This document shows, in pieces, positions 7,446 through 16,606 of a DNA stretch of 64,000 bases (the stretch's first letter is position 1; each line of letters starts with the position of its first letter). The position numbers were made by a program, and so were the translations under genes. The notes under the pieces are model-generated. The model saw nothing but the letters and a program-made list of their open reading frames with translations, was not told where the DNA came from and ran no database searches. Source of the DNA: an uncultured Dysosmobacter sp. (GTDB lineage Bacteria; Bacillota; Clostridia; Oscillospirales; Oscillospiraceae); assembly GCA_934565855.1 (NCBI GenBank), contig CAKTIO010000008.1, positions 82,268-146,267 on the forward strand, in the 5' to 3' direction.

Positions 7446-9980
7446 GCAGCGGCGGAGGGCATCCAGCACCTCCGTCTCCCCAATGGAGGTCAGGGAAACC
7501 TGGCTGCTCTCCTGCTGGATGGGTGCGGCTGCGCCGCCCTGCTCCTCCAGCTCCTTGAGAATGGTCCGCGCCCGGGTCAGCACCTTCTCCGGCAGTCCCG
7601 CCAGCTTTGCCACCTCAATGCCGTAGCTGCGGTCCGCCCCGCCGGGCAGGATCTTCCGCAGGAAGATGATATCCTCGCCCCGGGTCTTTACGGCGATATT
7701 GTAATTCACCGCCCCGGGCAGGGTGTTTTCCAGCTCCGTCAATTCATGATAGTGGGTGGCGAACAGGGTCTTTGCCCCCAGCAGCCTGGGATCGGCGCAG
7801 TATTCCACCACCGCCCGGGCAATGCTCATCCCGTCAAAGGTAGAGGTCCCCCTGCCGATCTCGTCCAGGATCAGCAGGCTGTTGCGGGTGGCATGGTGCA
7901 GGATCTCCGACACCTCGCTCATCTCCACCATAAAGGTGGACTGTCCGGCGGACAGGTCATCACTGGCGCCGATACGGGTAAAAATGCGGTCCACCACGCC
8001 GATGCGGGCAGAGGATGCCGGAACAAAGCTGCCGATCTGTGCCATCAGCACGATCAGCGCCACCTGACGCATGTAGGTGGACTTGCCCGCCATATTGGGT
8101 CCCGTAATAATGGACACCCGGTCCTGCTGCTCTCCCATAAAGGTGTCGTTGGGAACAAAGAGGGTGTCCTTCAGCATCCGCTCCACCACCGGATGACGTC
8201 CGTCATGGATCTCAATGACGCCGGACTCGTCCATCTCCGGGCGGCAGTAGTTCTGATGCACCGCCACCGCAGCGAGAGAACAGAGGGTGTCTGTCTCCGC
8301 CACGGCTGCCGCAGCCGCCTGAATGCGGGGCGCAGCCGCCGCCACCTCCTGCCGCAGCTGGGTAAACAGCTCATATTCCAGCGCCACTACCCGGTCCGAG
8401 GCTGTCAGGATGGAATGCTCCAGCTCCTTCAGCTCCTGGGTGATATAACGCTCGCCGTTCACCAGCGTCTGCTTGCGGATGTATGTATCCGGCACCTGGT
8501 CCTTGAAGGAATTGGACACCTCGATGTAATAGCCGAACACCTTGTTATAGCCTACCTTCAGCGTCCGGATACCGGTCTTCTCTTTTTCCCGGGCTTCCAA
8601 CTCCGTGATAAAGCCCTTGCCGCCGGAGAGAATCTCCCGCAGGCGGTCCACCTCCGCGTTATAGCCACTGCGGAGGATGCCGCCCTCCCGGACGGAAAAC
8701 GGCGGCTCGTCACAGATAGCGGCGGCAATTTTTTCACCGATGTCCGTCAACGGGTCCAGCTCCTGCGCCAGCTGGGAAAGACGCCGGTCAGAAAAACCCT
8801 CCAGCTGGGCGCGGATGCCCGGCAGCTTTTCGATCGCTGCCCGGAGGGACGATAAATCCCGCCCGCCTGCGGTACCATACACGATGCGCCCGATGAGCCG
8901 CTCCATATCGCCCAGCCCGGTCATGCCGGCGATCAGCTCCTCCCGGGCAATGGTATCGTCCACCAGCGCCGCCACCGCGCCGCTGCGGCGGGTGATCGCG
9001 GCGACGTTCAGCAGCGGACGCTCCAGCCAGGAGCGCAGCAGCCGCCCGCCCATCGGTGTTTTGGTCTTATCCAGCACCCACAGCAGGCTGCCCTTCTTTT
9101 CCCGGCGCTGCAGGGTCTCCGTCAGCTCCAGGTTCCGCCGGACCGACAGGTCCAGCTCCATAAAGCGCCCCTGCTCGTAATAGTCCAGATCCCGGATATA
9201 GGACAGGTCCGTTTTCTGAGTCTCATAGAGGTAGTCCAGCAGTCCGCCCAGCGCCATTGCCGCCGCGGGGTTACCTGCCGGAAGCCGGGCAAAGCCCTCG
9301 TCTCCGAACTGGCGGCGGATGTTCTTCTCCGCTGCCGCCAGCAAAAAGCGCCGTTCGCCGCCCTGCTCCATCCGGCAGTGCAGCCGGTCCGCCAGCAACT
9401 GGCGCAGCCGGTCCTCGGAATAGGCTCCGTCATTCAGCACCGCCTCCGCCGGGGAGAAGCGCCCCACCTCGTTGAGGACATGCTCCAGCCGGTCCTTCCC
9501 GGAAAACGCCGTGGCGTGGGTGCGTCCGGTGGAGATGTCGCAGAAGCAGCAGGCGGCGTGCTGGGAATCCAGATAGATTCCCGCCAGAAAGTTGCTGTTC
9601 TTGTCCTCCAGACAGGCGGCATCGATCACGGTGCCGGGCGTGACCACCCGGATGATGTCCCGCTTCACCAGTCCCTTTGCCTTGGCAGGGTCCTCCATCT
9701 GCTCGCAGATCGCCACCTTATAGCCCTTGGCAATCAGCCGGGCAATGTAGGCGTCGCTGGCGTGGTAGGGAATGCCGCACATGGGCACCCGCTCCTCCTC
9801 CGGCTTTTCATGCTTGCCGTGGTCCCGGGAGGTCAGGGTCAGGTCCAGCTCCCGGGAAGCCAGCTTCGCGTCATCGGCGAACATCTCATAAAAGTCTCCC
9901 AGGCGGAAAAACAGGATCGAGTCCGGGTTGTCCTTTTTGATTTCCAGATATTGCTTCATCATAGGGGTCAGCTCTGCCAT
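7374..9980 (-). CDS. mutS: DNA mismatch repair protein MutS
   Basis: 868 aa, normal length. The mismatch-reading Phe-X-Glu is at residues 30-32 (GDFYEMF). The connector, lever and clamp regions follow. The ABC-type ATPase begins near residue 625 with GPNMAGKSTYMRQ, then SSARIGVVDRIFTRIGASDD, DEIGRGTSTFDG and ATHYHEL. The C-terminal small dimerisation helix (LTPIEAMSLLYELK) is present. It recognises mismatches and recruits MutL. The gene lies 27 bases after miaB. Its last 20 codons are duplicated downstream. Confidence 0.97.
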   Translation of the reverse strand: MAELTPMMKQYLEIKKDNPDSILFFRLGDFYEMFADDAKLASRELDLTLTSRDHGKHEKPEEERVPMCGIPYHASDAYIARLIAKGYKVAICEQMEDPAKAKGLVKRDIIRVVTPGTVIDAACLEDKNSNFLAGIYLDSQHAACCFCDISTGRTHATAFSGKDRLEHVLNEVGRFSPAEAVLNDGAYSEDRLRQLLADRLHCRMEQGGERRFLLAAAEKNIRRQFGDEGFARLPAGNPAAAMALGGLLDYLYETQKTDLSYIRDLDYYEQGRFMELDLSVRRNLELTETLQRREKKGSLLWVLDKTKTPMGGRLLRSWLERPLLNVAAITRRSGAVAALVDDTIAREELIAGMTGLGDMERLIGRIVYGTAGGRDLSSLRAAIEKLPGIRAQLEGFSDRRLSQLAQELDPLTDIGEKIAAAICDEPPFSVREGGILRSGYNAEVDRLREILSGGKGFITELEAREKEKTGIRTLKVGYNKVFGYYIEVSNSFKDQVPDTYIRKQTLVNGERYITQELKELEHSILTASDRVVALEYELFTQLRQEVAAAAPRIQAAAAAVAETDTLCSLAAVAVHQNYCRPEMDESGVIEIHDGRHPVVERMLKDTLFVPNDTFMGEQQDRVSIITGPNMAGKSTYMRQVALIVLMAQIGSFVPASSARIGVVDRIFTRIGASDDLSAGQSTFMVEMSEVSEILHHATRNSLLILDEIGRGTSTFDGMSIARAVVEYCADPRLLGAKTLFATHYHELTELENTLPGAVNYNIAVKTRGEDIIFLRKILPGGADRSYGIEVAKLAGLPEKVLTRARTILKELEEQGGAAAPIQQESSQVSLTSIGETEVLDALRRCQPDMLTPIEAMSLLYELKQRLKQ

Positions 9981-10007
9981 CGTCTCACCTCTCCTTTTTC
10001 CGCAGGG

Positions 10008-11420
10008 TCATTCTGCCTTGCCGTACAGCGCCCAGGTGTTGCTGCCGGTGATCTCCGCCCGGGCAAACTGCCCGATCAACTCCTCGCCGCCCTTCAGGCG
10101 CACCAGACGGTTGCCCTCGGTCCGTGCGGACAGGGGATATTCCTCATCGCCAGATCTGCCGTCTACCAGCACCCGGACGGTTTTCCCCATATAAGCGGCG
10201 TGGCGCTGGGCGGACATGGCGTTCTGCACCTCCAGCAGCTTGTCGAACCACTTCTGCTTCTCCTCCCGGGTGGCAGGGTCCGGCATTTCCGCCGCCCGTG
10301 TACCGGGACGGGGAGAATAGATAAAGGTAAACAGGGCGTCAAAGCCAATCTCCTGCACCAGAGACACGGTGTCCATCGCCTCTGTCTCCGTCTCGCCGGG
10401 GAAGCCGATGATGACATCCGACGTCAGCACGATATCCGGCATCCTCTCCCGGGCATAGCGGATCAGGTCCATATACTTCTCCCGGGTATAGCGGCGGTTC
10501 ATCTCCTTCAGCACCCGGTTGTTGCCGGACTGGAAGGGCAGATGCAGCTGCCGCGCCACATGGGTGCTTTCCGCCATCACGTCAAACAGCCGGGGCGTGG
10601 CGTCCTTGGGATGGCTGGACATAAAGCGGATCCAGTAATCTCCGGGAATTTTGTCGATGTCCGCCAGCAGATCCGGGAAATGGTAGCCTGTACCCAGATC
10701 GTTACCGTAGGAGTTGACATTCTGTCCCAGCAGAGTGATCTCCTTATACCCTGCCGCCACCAGATCCCGCACCTCCTGCAAAACGCATTCCGGGTCCCGG
10801 CTGCGCTCCCGTCCCCGAACGTAGGGTACGATGCAGTAAGAACAGAAGTTGTTGCAGCCGTACATGATGGACACCCACGCCTTGACAGAGTCCTCCCGCA
10901 CCATCGGCAAGCCCTCTGCCAGCCGTCCGTGCTCGTCCTGTACGGAGAACACCCGCTTGCGTCGGTCGTAAACCTCCCACAAAAGCTCCGGAAACTTCCA
11001 CAGGGCGTGAGGACCGAACACCAGATTCACATGAGGATAGGACTTTTTCACCCGCTGGCTCACCCGCTCCTCCTGCGCCATGCAGCCGCACAGGCAAATG
11101 ACCTGCTCCGGATTATCCCGCTTGGTGTGGGTCAGCGCGCCCAGATTGCCGAACACCCGGTCCTCGGCGTGCTCTCGGACAGCGCAGGTGTTCAGAATGA
11201 CCACATCCGCCTCCTTCACATCGTCGATCAGGGTGAAGCCCATCGCCTTCAACATTCCCATCAGCTGCTGTCCATCCGCCACGTTCTGCTGGCAGCCGAA
11301 GGTGTCCACACAGGCTCTGGGGTGCGCCTGCCGGGTCTCAAACATGGCTCTGATCTTCTTTTCAAAGTCCCGCTGGCGGTCCAGATCCGCCTGTGCCACC
11401 AGAATCTCTTTCCGTTCCAA
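10008..11420 (-). CDS. miaB: tRNA-2-methylthio-N6-dimethylallyladenosine synthase MiaB
   Basis: 470 aa from the chosen TTG. The UPF0004 domain carries DTFGCQQN and NTCAVREHAEDR. The radical-SAM motif is YGCNNFCSYCIVP (CxxxCxxC), and IYSPRPGTRA and a C-terminal TRAM domain follow. The enzyme methylthiolates i6A37 in tRNA using two 4Fe-4S clusters. An ATG nine codons upstream (11447) is open, but a TCTGGAGG ribosome site at 11430-11437 sits inside that extension with good spacing to the TTG at 11420, so I prefer TTG. First gene of the minus-strand mutSL run. Confidence 0.95.
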   Translation of the reverse strand: MERKEILVAQADLDRQRDFEKKIRAMFETRQAHPRACVDTFGCQQNVADGQQLMGMLKAMGFTLIDDVKEADVVILNTCAVREHAEDRVFGNLGALTHTKRDNPEQVICLCGCMAQEERVSQRVKKSYPHVNLVFGPHALWKFPELLWEVYDRRKRVFSVQDEHGRLAEGLPMVREDSVKAWVSIMYGCNNFCSYCIVPYVRGRERSRDPECVLQEVRDLVAAGYKEITLLGQNVNSYGNDLGTGYHFPDLLADIDKIPGDYWIRFMSSHPKDATPRLFDVMAESTHVARQLHLPFQSGNNRVLKEMNRRYTREKYMDLIRYARERMPDIVLTSDVIIGFPGETETEAMDTVSLVQEIGFDALFTFIYSPRPGTRAAEMPDPATREEKQKWFDKLLEVQNAMSAQRHAAYMGKTVRVLVDGRSGDEEYPLSARTEGNRLVRLKGGEELIGQFARAEITGSNTWALYGKAE

Positions 11421-11469
11421 AAGTCTTATCCTCCAGATACATTCCATTTTTCGCTATTTTAACTAATAA

Positions 11470-11498
11470 ATTATAGCACAAAACTTCCAAAAGTACAA
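11470..11498 (-). promoter_or_regulatory. miaB operon promoter
   Basis: Minus-strand TTGTAC (11493-11498), 17-base spacer, TATAAT (11470-11475). It lies about 50 bases upstream of the miaB start and likely drives the miaB-mutS-mutL-miaA-hfq run. Confidence 0.75.
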
Positions 11499-11670
11499 GA
11501 CCGGAGGGAAACGTTCCGCGCGTCTTTTGCGCGCTGTACGGTAAATAACCGGTCGGCTTTCCCCCCTTTTTTGCACCCCTGCGGAAAAGCACCTAACTTT
11601 TTTTGTCTCCGCCGCTATAGTGTGTTATATGCACAGTGTATTTACACTCTTTTGAATAGGAGGCATCGTC

Positions 11671-11916
11671 ATGCTGTATCAAAGCGATTTATTGGAGGAA
11701 ACCGCCGCACTGCAAACGGCTGCAAAAATGTGCGCCGCGGCAAGGACCGCGCCCAAAGCGCATGGAAAGGACACCCTGCACACGCAGGTCCTGACCTCGG
11801 CAGTTCCCCTGTGGCAGCAGGCACAGGAACGGATCGAAGCCGTTTTGGGCAGCGAGGACATCCAAGCCCTCCTCCGCATCAGCGCAAAGCTGCAAAGCCT
11901 TGATGAAGTCTTCTGA
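11671..11916 (+). CDS. Small protein resembling the N-terminal part of DUF2148 ferredoxin-like proteins
   Basis: 81 aa. The first half (LLEETAALQTAAKMCAAARTAPKAHG) matches the N-terminal signature of DUF2148 proteins, whose consensus contains an A-A-A-R-T-A-P-K-A-x-G run. The Cys-rich C-terminal half of that family is absent and the protein contains a single Cys (near residue 24). AATAGGAGG lies 10 bases upstream of the ATG, so it is probably translated. The following strong hairpin ends transcription. It may be an eroded gene or a deliberately short form; function unknown. Confidence 0.6.
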   Translation: MLYQSDLLEETAALQTAAKMCAAARTAPKAHGKDTLHTQVLTSAVPLWQQAQERIEAVLGSEDIQALLRISAKLQSLDEVF

Positions 11917-11931
11917 ATTCTAACAAAAAGG

Positions 11932-11960
11932 AAGCGCCCGGTCGTTGGACCGGGCGCTTT
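11932..11960. terminator. Bidirectional terminator
   Basis: A perfect 12-bp stem (AAGCGCCCGGTC/GACCGGGCGCTT) with a GTTG loop. It has a short T-run on the plus side and CCTTTTTG on the minus side. It separates the converging small DUF2148-like gene and the TRAP operon. Confidence 0.9.
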
Positions 11961-11992
11961 GTCGAGCCTATGAAATTTCAGCTGTGCCGGGA

Positions 11993-13936
11993 TCAGGCTG
12001 CTGCCTTTTTCTTCTGCATCATCTGCAGTGCGCCAACCAGCACGATCACGACGATACCGATCAGGTCGGACGCCGTGCCGGGGATCAGCATCAGCAGACC
12101 GCCCAAAGCGATAAGGATGCGCTCGATGGGGTTCATACCCTTCAGGAAGTAGCCCTCGATACCGGATGCCACACCGAACATACCGATGAAGCTGGTAACG
12201 ACCACCTGAACCACGCCGAAGGCGGTGGTGTCGATAAACAGCATTGCCGGGTTCAGGGCGAAGATATACGGTATCAGGAAGGCGGCAATCGCCAATCGGG
12301 TCGCCTGGAAGGCGGTCTTCATGGGATTCGATTTTGCAATAGCGGAGCCTGCGTAAGCAGCCAGTGCCACAGGAGGCGTGATATCTGCCACGATGCCGAA
12401 GTAGAACACGAACATGTTGGCAGCGATGGCGTTCATGCCCATACCGGTGACCAGAATGGGAGCGCAGGTGGTTGCCATGATGATGTAGTTGGCGGTGGTG
12501 GGAACGCCCATGCCCAGAATGATGCAGGTGATCATGGTGAAGAACAGGGCGATGATGAGCCGACCGTTGGCAACACCGACGATGGCGGAGATGAACAGCT
12601 GCCCCAGACCGGTCATGGTGACCACGCCTGCGATGATGCCAGCCACGCCGCAGGCAATGCCGATGGACAGGCAGTTGCGTGCGCCAGTCTCCAACGCGGT
12701 GAAGAAGCCATCAATGGTCATGCGGTTGTCCTTATTGAACAGGCTGACGATGATGCACAGCGCCGTTGCAATGATGGCGGAGCGTGCCATTGTCATGCCG
12801 TTCATGATGATGGCGACCAGCACCACCAGGGGGATCAGCAGATAGAACTTGGGCAGCAGCTCCTTGAACTTGGGCAGCTCGTTGCGGGGGATGCCCTTCA
12901 GATCCAGGCGCTTGGCGCGCAGGTGGACCTGCAGGAAGATGCCGGTGAAGTACAGAATGGCGGGCAGGATGGCACGCTTGATGATGTCGCTGTACGGAAC
13001 ACCCACCATTTCTGCCATCAGGAACGCCGCCGCACCCATAATGGGCGGCATGATCTGTCCGCCTGTGGAGGATGCTGCCTCAACGGCACCGGCGAACTCA
13101 GGGGGATAGCCGGTCTTCTTCATCATGGGGATGGTCACAGCGCCAGTGGTAACGGTGTTGCCCACGGAGGAGCCGGACACCATGCCGCACAGCGCGGAGG
13201 AAATGACAGCCACCTTTGCGGGACCGCCGGTTGCCCAGCCTGCCACGGAGTTTGCGCAGGAAATGAAGAAGTTACTGATGCCAGTGGCTTCCAGGAATGC
13301 GCCGAAGATGATGAACAGTGCAATGTAAGTAGAGCAGACACCGATGGGGGTGCCGATGATGCCCTGGGTGGTGTAGAACAGGTCATACACCACGCGCTTG
13401 AGGGTCTTGCCGGTGTAGAACGCATAGACGATGAAGCAGGCAGCCACCACCAGGATGGGAGTGCCGACCACACGGCGGCAGCACTCAAACAGAACGATGG
13501 CGCCGACCACGCCCAGAACGATCTCCAACTGGGTGATACGGGTTGCCCGCATCATCAGGTCCTGCTCGTTGACGACAAAGTAAAAGAACGATCCAGATCC
13601 AGCCAAAGCCAGAACGATATCATACCAGGGGATGTGGTTGACCTTTTGGATGCCGCCCTTCTTGCGCGGGAACACCACAAAGACCAGCAGAATGACAATG
13701 CCCAGGAAGAGGGGACGGCGCACCGTCTCGCTCCAGTTAGCGCACAGGTTCATCCACATCAGGAACAAGCTGAAAAATGCCAGAACATAATGAACGATTT
13801 TTTGAGGAATGCCCTCCCAAATACGAACGTTTGATTCACGGTCGTATTTCTTCATGATTTCGTCTACATCGGCTTGGACGTTGGTGCTCTCCTCTGCCGG
13901 TGCGGTGTTAACGGATTCCTTTTCCAGTTCTCCCAC
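11993..13936 (-). CDS. TRAP transporter fused permease subunit (DctQM-type, TAXI family)
   Basis: 647 aa with about 16-18 hydrophobic segments. An N-terminal small-permease-like part is fused to the large DctM-type channel (GAFLEATGISNFFISCANS, SSTGGQIMPPIMGAAAFLMAEM, TANYIIMATTCAPIL, ITPPVALAAYAGSAIAKSNP). Such fused permeases pair with TAXI binding proteins and take up organic acids driven by Na+ or H+. The start is GTG with AAAAGGAGG upstream. It is the last gene of the TAXI-DUF1850-permease operon, the standard composition of this family. Confidence 0.93.
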   Translation of the reverse strand: MGELEKESVNTAPAEESTNVQADVDEIMKKYDRESNVRIWEGIPQKIVHYVLAFFSLFLMWMNLCANWSETVRRPLFLGIVILLVFVVFPRKKGGIQKVNHIPWYDIVLALAGSGSFFYFVVNEQDLMMRATRITQLEIVLGVVGAIVLFECCRRVVGTPILVVAACFIVYAFYTGKTLKRVVYDLFYTTQGIIGTPIGVCSTYIALFIIFGAFLEATGISNFFISCANSVAGWATGGPAKVAVISSALCGMVSGSSVGNTVTTGAVTIPMMKKTGYPPEFAGAVEAASSTGGQIMPPIMGAAAFLMAEMVGVPYSDIIKRAILPAILYFTGIFLQVHLRAKRLDLKGIPRNELPKFKELLPKFYLLIPLVVLVAIIMNGMTMARSAIIATALCIIVSLFNKDNRMTIDGFFTALETGARNCLSIGIACGVAGIIAGVVTMTGLGQLFISAIVGVANGRLIIALFFTMITCIILGMGVPTTANYIIMATTCAPILVTGMGMNAIAANMFVFYFGIVADITPPVALAAYAGSAIAKSNPMKTAFQATRLAIAAFLIPYIFALNPAMLFIDTTAFGVVQVVVTSFIGMFGVASGIEGYFLKGMNPIERILIALGGLLMLIPGTASDLIGIVVIVLVGALQMMQKKKAAA

Positions 13937-14040
13937 AGAAATGCCTCCTTTTCGTAAACATCACATATTAAAAACAGCTTCCCGCGCTCACTTCTTCCTC
14001 CGCGCGGTCCACGGTTTTTTTCTGCGTCAAACAGGTGCGG

Positions 14041-14535
14041 TTAAAGGTAAAATCCAGGGGGTTCATACGCAATGTGGACCTTGGCGTTTCGCCCGCACAG
14101 GTCCCTCAGACTGATCTCTTCTCCTCCATATTTCAACGTGTGGTCCGACACCGTGCCCACAAAGATCACAAAGCTGGGGATCAAACGGTCGATGCCCGAG
14201 ATGACCATGGCTCCGTCCTCCGCGTAGGTCAGCTCCTCGTCCCCCTCTATGTCGAAGGGAACTCCGGCGCCGAAATCGTAGTAGACGGTCCTTCTCAGGT
14301 AAATATCGCCGTTCTTGTCCACATCGTAGCAATCCGTGACAGGCGTCTTATTCACAGAATGAATAAAGGTGATGGAAAATTCTTCGCCCGGCTTCAGCGG
14401 ATAGGCGGCGTACACCTCGCCGGTGTCGTCATTGCTGAGCACCAGTTGCCCAGTGTGCCGGAGAAGAAAAGCTGTGGCTGCAATAGCCAGACACGCCATT
14501 GCAGCCACAGCTACTTTAACTTTGCTTTTATTCAC
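14041..14535 (-). CDS. DUF1850 domain protein (TRAP-associated)
   Basis: 164 aa with an N-terminal signal or anchor segment (about residues 6-24) and a small extracytoplasmic domain containing FSITFIHSVNKTPVTD, the DUF1850 signature. The family occurs almost only between TAXI binding proteins and fused TRAP permeases, as here, and is presumed to be an accessory subunit. It starts with GTG. Biochemical role unknown. Confidence 0.85.
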   Translation of the reverse strand: MNKSKVKVAVAAMACLAIAATAFLLRHTGQLVLSNDDTGEVYAAYPLKPGEEFSITFIHSVNKTPVTDCYDVDKNGDIYLRRTVYYDFGAGVPFDIEGDEELTYAEDGAMVISGIDRLIPSFVIFVGTVSDHTLKYGGEEISLRDLCGRNAKVHIAYEPPGFYL

Positions 14536-14553
14536 AAAGTGCCGTTTGTTCGA

Positions 14554-15570
14554 TTACTGATGCTCGCTGAAGAACTTCTCTGCGCCGGGATGATAGTCAA
14601 TGCTGACACCGTCCTTAGCGGTCTCCAGAGACAGGTTTGCGAACTTGGCGTGACCAGCCTGCAGGGAATCCAGGTTGTCGAACATGGCGGTCATCAGCTC
14701 ATAGACAACATCCTCGGAAACATCGTTGCGGGCAACCAGCATTGCGCGGATGCTGACGGTGGTGACATCGCGGTCCAAACCGTCATAAGTACCGGCGGGG
14801 ATCACGGTCTTTGCATAGAAGGGATAGTCGCCCATCAGACCATCAATGTGCTCGTCTTCCAGAGTGATGATGTTCAGGGGCTTGTTGGCAGTAGCAGCCA
14901 GGTCCACCAGAGCGGTGGTGGGAGCGCCGGACACGCAGAATGCAGCGTCGATCTTGCCGTCCTTCATGCCCTCAGCGGAGTCGCTGTAGGACTGGTAAAC
15001 AGCGTTCACATCGTCGAAGGTCATGCCGTACTCGGCGAAGATCTGGCTTGCGGCGAAGTTGTCGCCGGAGCCGGCAGCGCCGACGGAAACGGTCTTGCCC
15101 TTCAGGTCGGTGAAGGTCTTGATGCTGGGATCCAGGCTGAAGACCTGAACGACCTCATCATAGATGGTGCACAGTGCGCCCCAGTCGGTGTAGGGGTCCT
15201 CACCGTCAAACAGGCTCGTGCCGGTGTCTGCATAGTAAGCAACGTCGTTCTGCAGAATGGCGATGTTCGCCTCGTTGTCCTGCAGCAGCTGGACGTTTGC
15301 CTTGGAAGCGCCGGTGGAGGTCACGTTGATCTCCGACTTGGTCAGAACGGGGTTCAGGACGGTGGACATCACGCCGCCGATGGCGTAATAGTTTGCGCTG
15401 GTAGAGCCGGTCGCCAGGGTGAGCTTCGTCTTCTCACCGGATGCGGCGGCAGAGCCAGATGCTGCGGCAGAGCCGGAACCGGAACCGCCAGAGGTGCTGC
15501 CGGAGCCGCAGCCGACCAGGGAGCTGACGGTCAGCATAGCCGCCAGAACAAGAGCAAGCTTCTTCTTCAT
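14554..15570 (-). CDS. TAXI-family TRAP transporter solute-binding lipoprotein
   Basis: 338 aa. A signal peptide (MKKKLALVLAAML) with lipobox LVGC is followed by a Gly/Ser-rich linker and a binding-protein fold (LTLATGSTSANYYAIGGVMSTVLN; VGAAGSGDNFAASQIFAEYGM), the TAXI family pattern. The substrate cannot be told from sequence; glutamate-like and other carboxylates are known for relatives. The in-frame ATG at 15585 contains the GGAGG that serves the ATG at 15570, so the latter is the start. It is the first gene of the TRAP operon. Confidence 0.92.
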   Translation of the reverse strand: MKKKLALVLAAMLTVSSLVGCGSGSTSGGSGSGSAAASGSAAASGEKTKLTLATGSTSANYYAIGGVMSTVLNPVLTKSEINVTSTGASKANVQLLQDNEANIAILQNDVAYYADTGTSLFDGEDPYTDWGALCTIYDEVVQVFSLDPSIKTFTDLKGKTVSVGAAGSGDNFAASQIFAEYGMTFDDVNAVYQSYSDSAEGMKDGKIDAAFCVSGAPTTALVDLAATANKPLNIITLEDEHIDGLMGDYPFYAKTVIPAGTYDGLDRDVTTVSIRAMLVARNDVSEDVVYELMTAMFDNLDSLQAGHAKFANLSLETAKDGVSIDYHPGAEKFFSEHQ

Positions 15571-15634
15571 TTTCAAGTCCTCCATTCACAAATTCGATCT
15601 TCACAGCCAATCATTTGCTTCATGTGATACAACG

Positions 15635-15663
15635 ATTATACTGTGCCAGCCACAAAAAAGCAA
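15635..15663 (-). promoter_or_regulatory. TRAP operon promoter
   Basis: Minus-strand TTGCTT (15658-15663), 17-base spacer, TATAAT (15635-15640), 65 bases upstream of the binding-protein start. Confidence 0.75.
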
Positions 15664-15850
15664 GTTATTTTTTTCACATCGGATATTTCTGTATAAAAAG
15701 CCATATTTAACAGCAAAAGCACCAGTATACAACGTGAAATTGTACCAGACAACTGTGAAAATTAGTGATTGTGACAGCAAAAATTTTCTTGCTTCAAAAT
15801 ATTTTTCTCTTTTTTCTCCGTCCGGACCGCACGAAAGCGCAAAAACAGGC
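15664..15850. other. AT-rich region upstream of the TRAP promoter
   Basis: With the promoter segment, this is part of a roughly 320-base gap without a gene. It is strikingly AT-rich compared with the surrounding GC-rich sequence and lies immediately upstream of the TRAP promoter. That is where an activator or UP-element-like sequence would be expected. No clear palindromic operator was recognised. Confidence 0.45.
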
Positions 15851-15883
15851 AAAAAACGCCCCTGTTCCCGCAAGAACAGGGGC
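15851..15883 (-). terminator. Terminator of the NYN-lspA-rlu-DUF2461 run
   Basis: A 10-bp stem GCCCCTGTTC/GAACAGGGGC with a 6-base loop, followed on the minus strand by a run of six T. It ends transcription after the DUF2461 gene. Confidence 0.9.
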
Positions 15884-15894
15884 AATTTTCGCGT

Positions 15895-16578
15895 TTATGT
15901 CCGCTCCTCCGGGACAGGGTCGCCATCCAGCGTGGCAAAATACCGGTAAAAGGGTACCAAAAAGTCGTAATATTCCTTTACCCGGTCCACGATCTCCCGG
16001 GAGAACAGGTCATCCGTCAGCACATCGTCATGGCAGATGGTGTAGCCCTTACTGGAAAACCACGGTGCCAGCAGGTCTGAGGGCGCGCCGGGCTTGGGGC
16101 GCTTATACTGGGGGCTGACCAGCTGCAGTCCGCTCTGGCGGCGGAGCCTGCGGGTCAGTTTTTCCATCTCGGCAGGGTTGTTCCGGATGCGGGCGCGGAG
16201 CTTTGCCATCGTCATGGGCTTTGGCATATAGCAGCCCATGCCGCAGCTCCATCCCTCCGGTCCCAGCTCAAACCAGAAGGACGGTACGGGCTGGTACTGC
16301 TCATGGGGCACCTCCACCGCTGTCCAGAGGTGGTCCTTATAGGGTCCCCTGCCGTGGAGCCGCCGGGCGTCCCGGTAGATGCGGGAGACCTTGCCCATCA
16401 GGGGAAAGCCCTCCAGCTGAGGGGCGACATGGTCAAACAGCTCGTCCCCCAGCTCCCGCATGGGGCGATAAAACTGCTCCAAATATTCCTGCTTGTGGGC
16501 TTCAAACCACGCCCTTTCATTGTTAAAGCGGATCCCCCACATGAAATCCACGGTGGCGTCTGTAAATCCCTGAAACAT
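15895..16578 (-). CDS. DUF2461 domain protein
   Basis: 227 aa from the ATG at 16578, which has AAAGGAG nine bases upstream. An upstream in-frame ATG at 16644 would overlap the preceding gene and adds a non-conserved tail. The protein opens with FQGFTDATVDFMWGIRFNNERAWFEAHK and contains IYRDARRLHGRGPYKDHLW, both hallmarks of DUF2461. It is cytosolic and widespread in Firmicutes; function unknown. It is last in the minus-strand run with the pseudouridine synthase. Confidence 0.85.
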   Translation of the reverse strand: MFQGFTDATVDFMWGIRFNNERAWFEAHKQEYLEQFYRPMRELGDELFDHVAPQLEGFPLMGKVSRIYRDARRLHGRGPYKDHLWTAVEVPHEQYQPVPSFWFELGPEGWSCGMGCYMPKPMTMAKLRARIRNNPAEMEKLTRRLRRQSGLQLVSPQYKRPKPGAPSDLLAPWFSSKGYTICHDDVLTDDLFSREIVDRVKEYYDFLVPFYRYFATLDGDPVPEERT

Positions 16579-16606
16579 GGGTCCAAGCTCCTTTACGGCT
16601 GTAAAC

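Noticed and set aside
11945..13834. A 629-codon plus-strand frame opposite the TRAP permease
   Set aside because: The His/Asp/Gly-rich antisense product is a shadow of the hydrophobic permease; it has no start signal and begins inside the terminator region.
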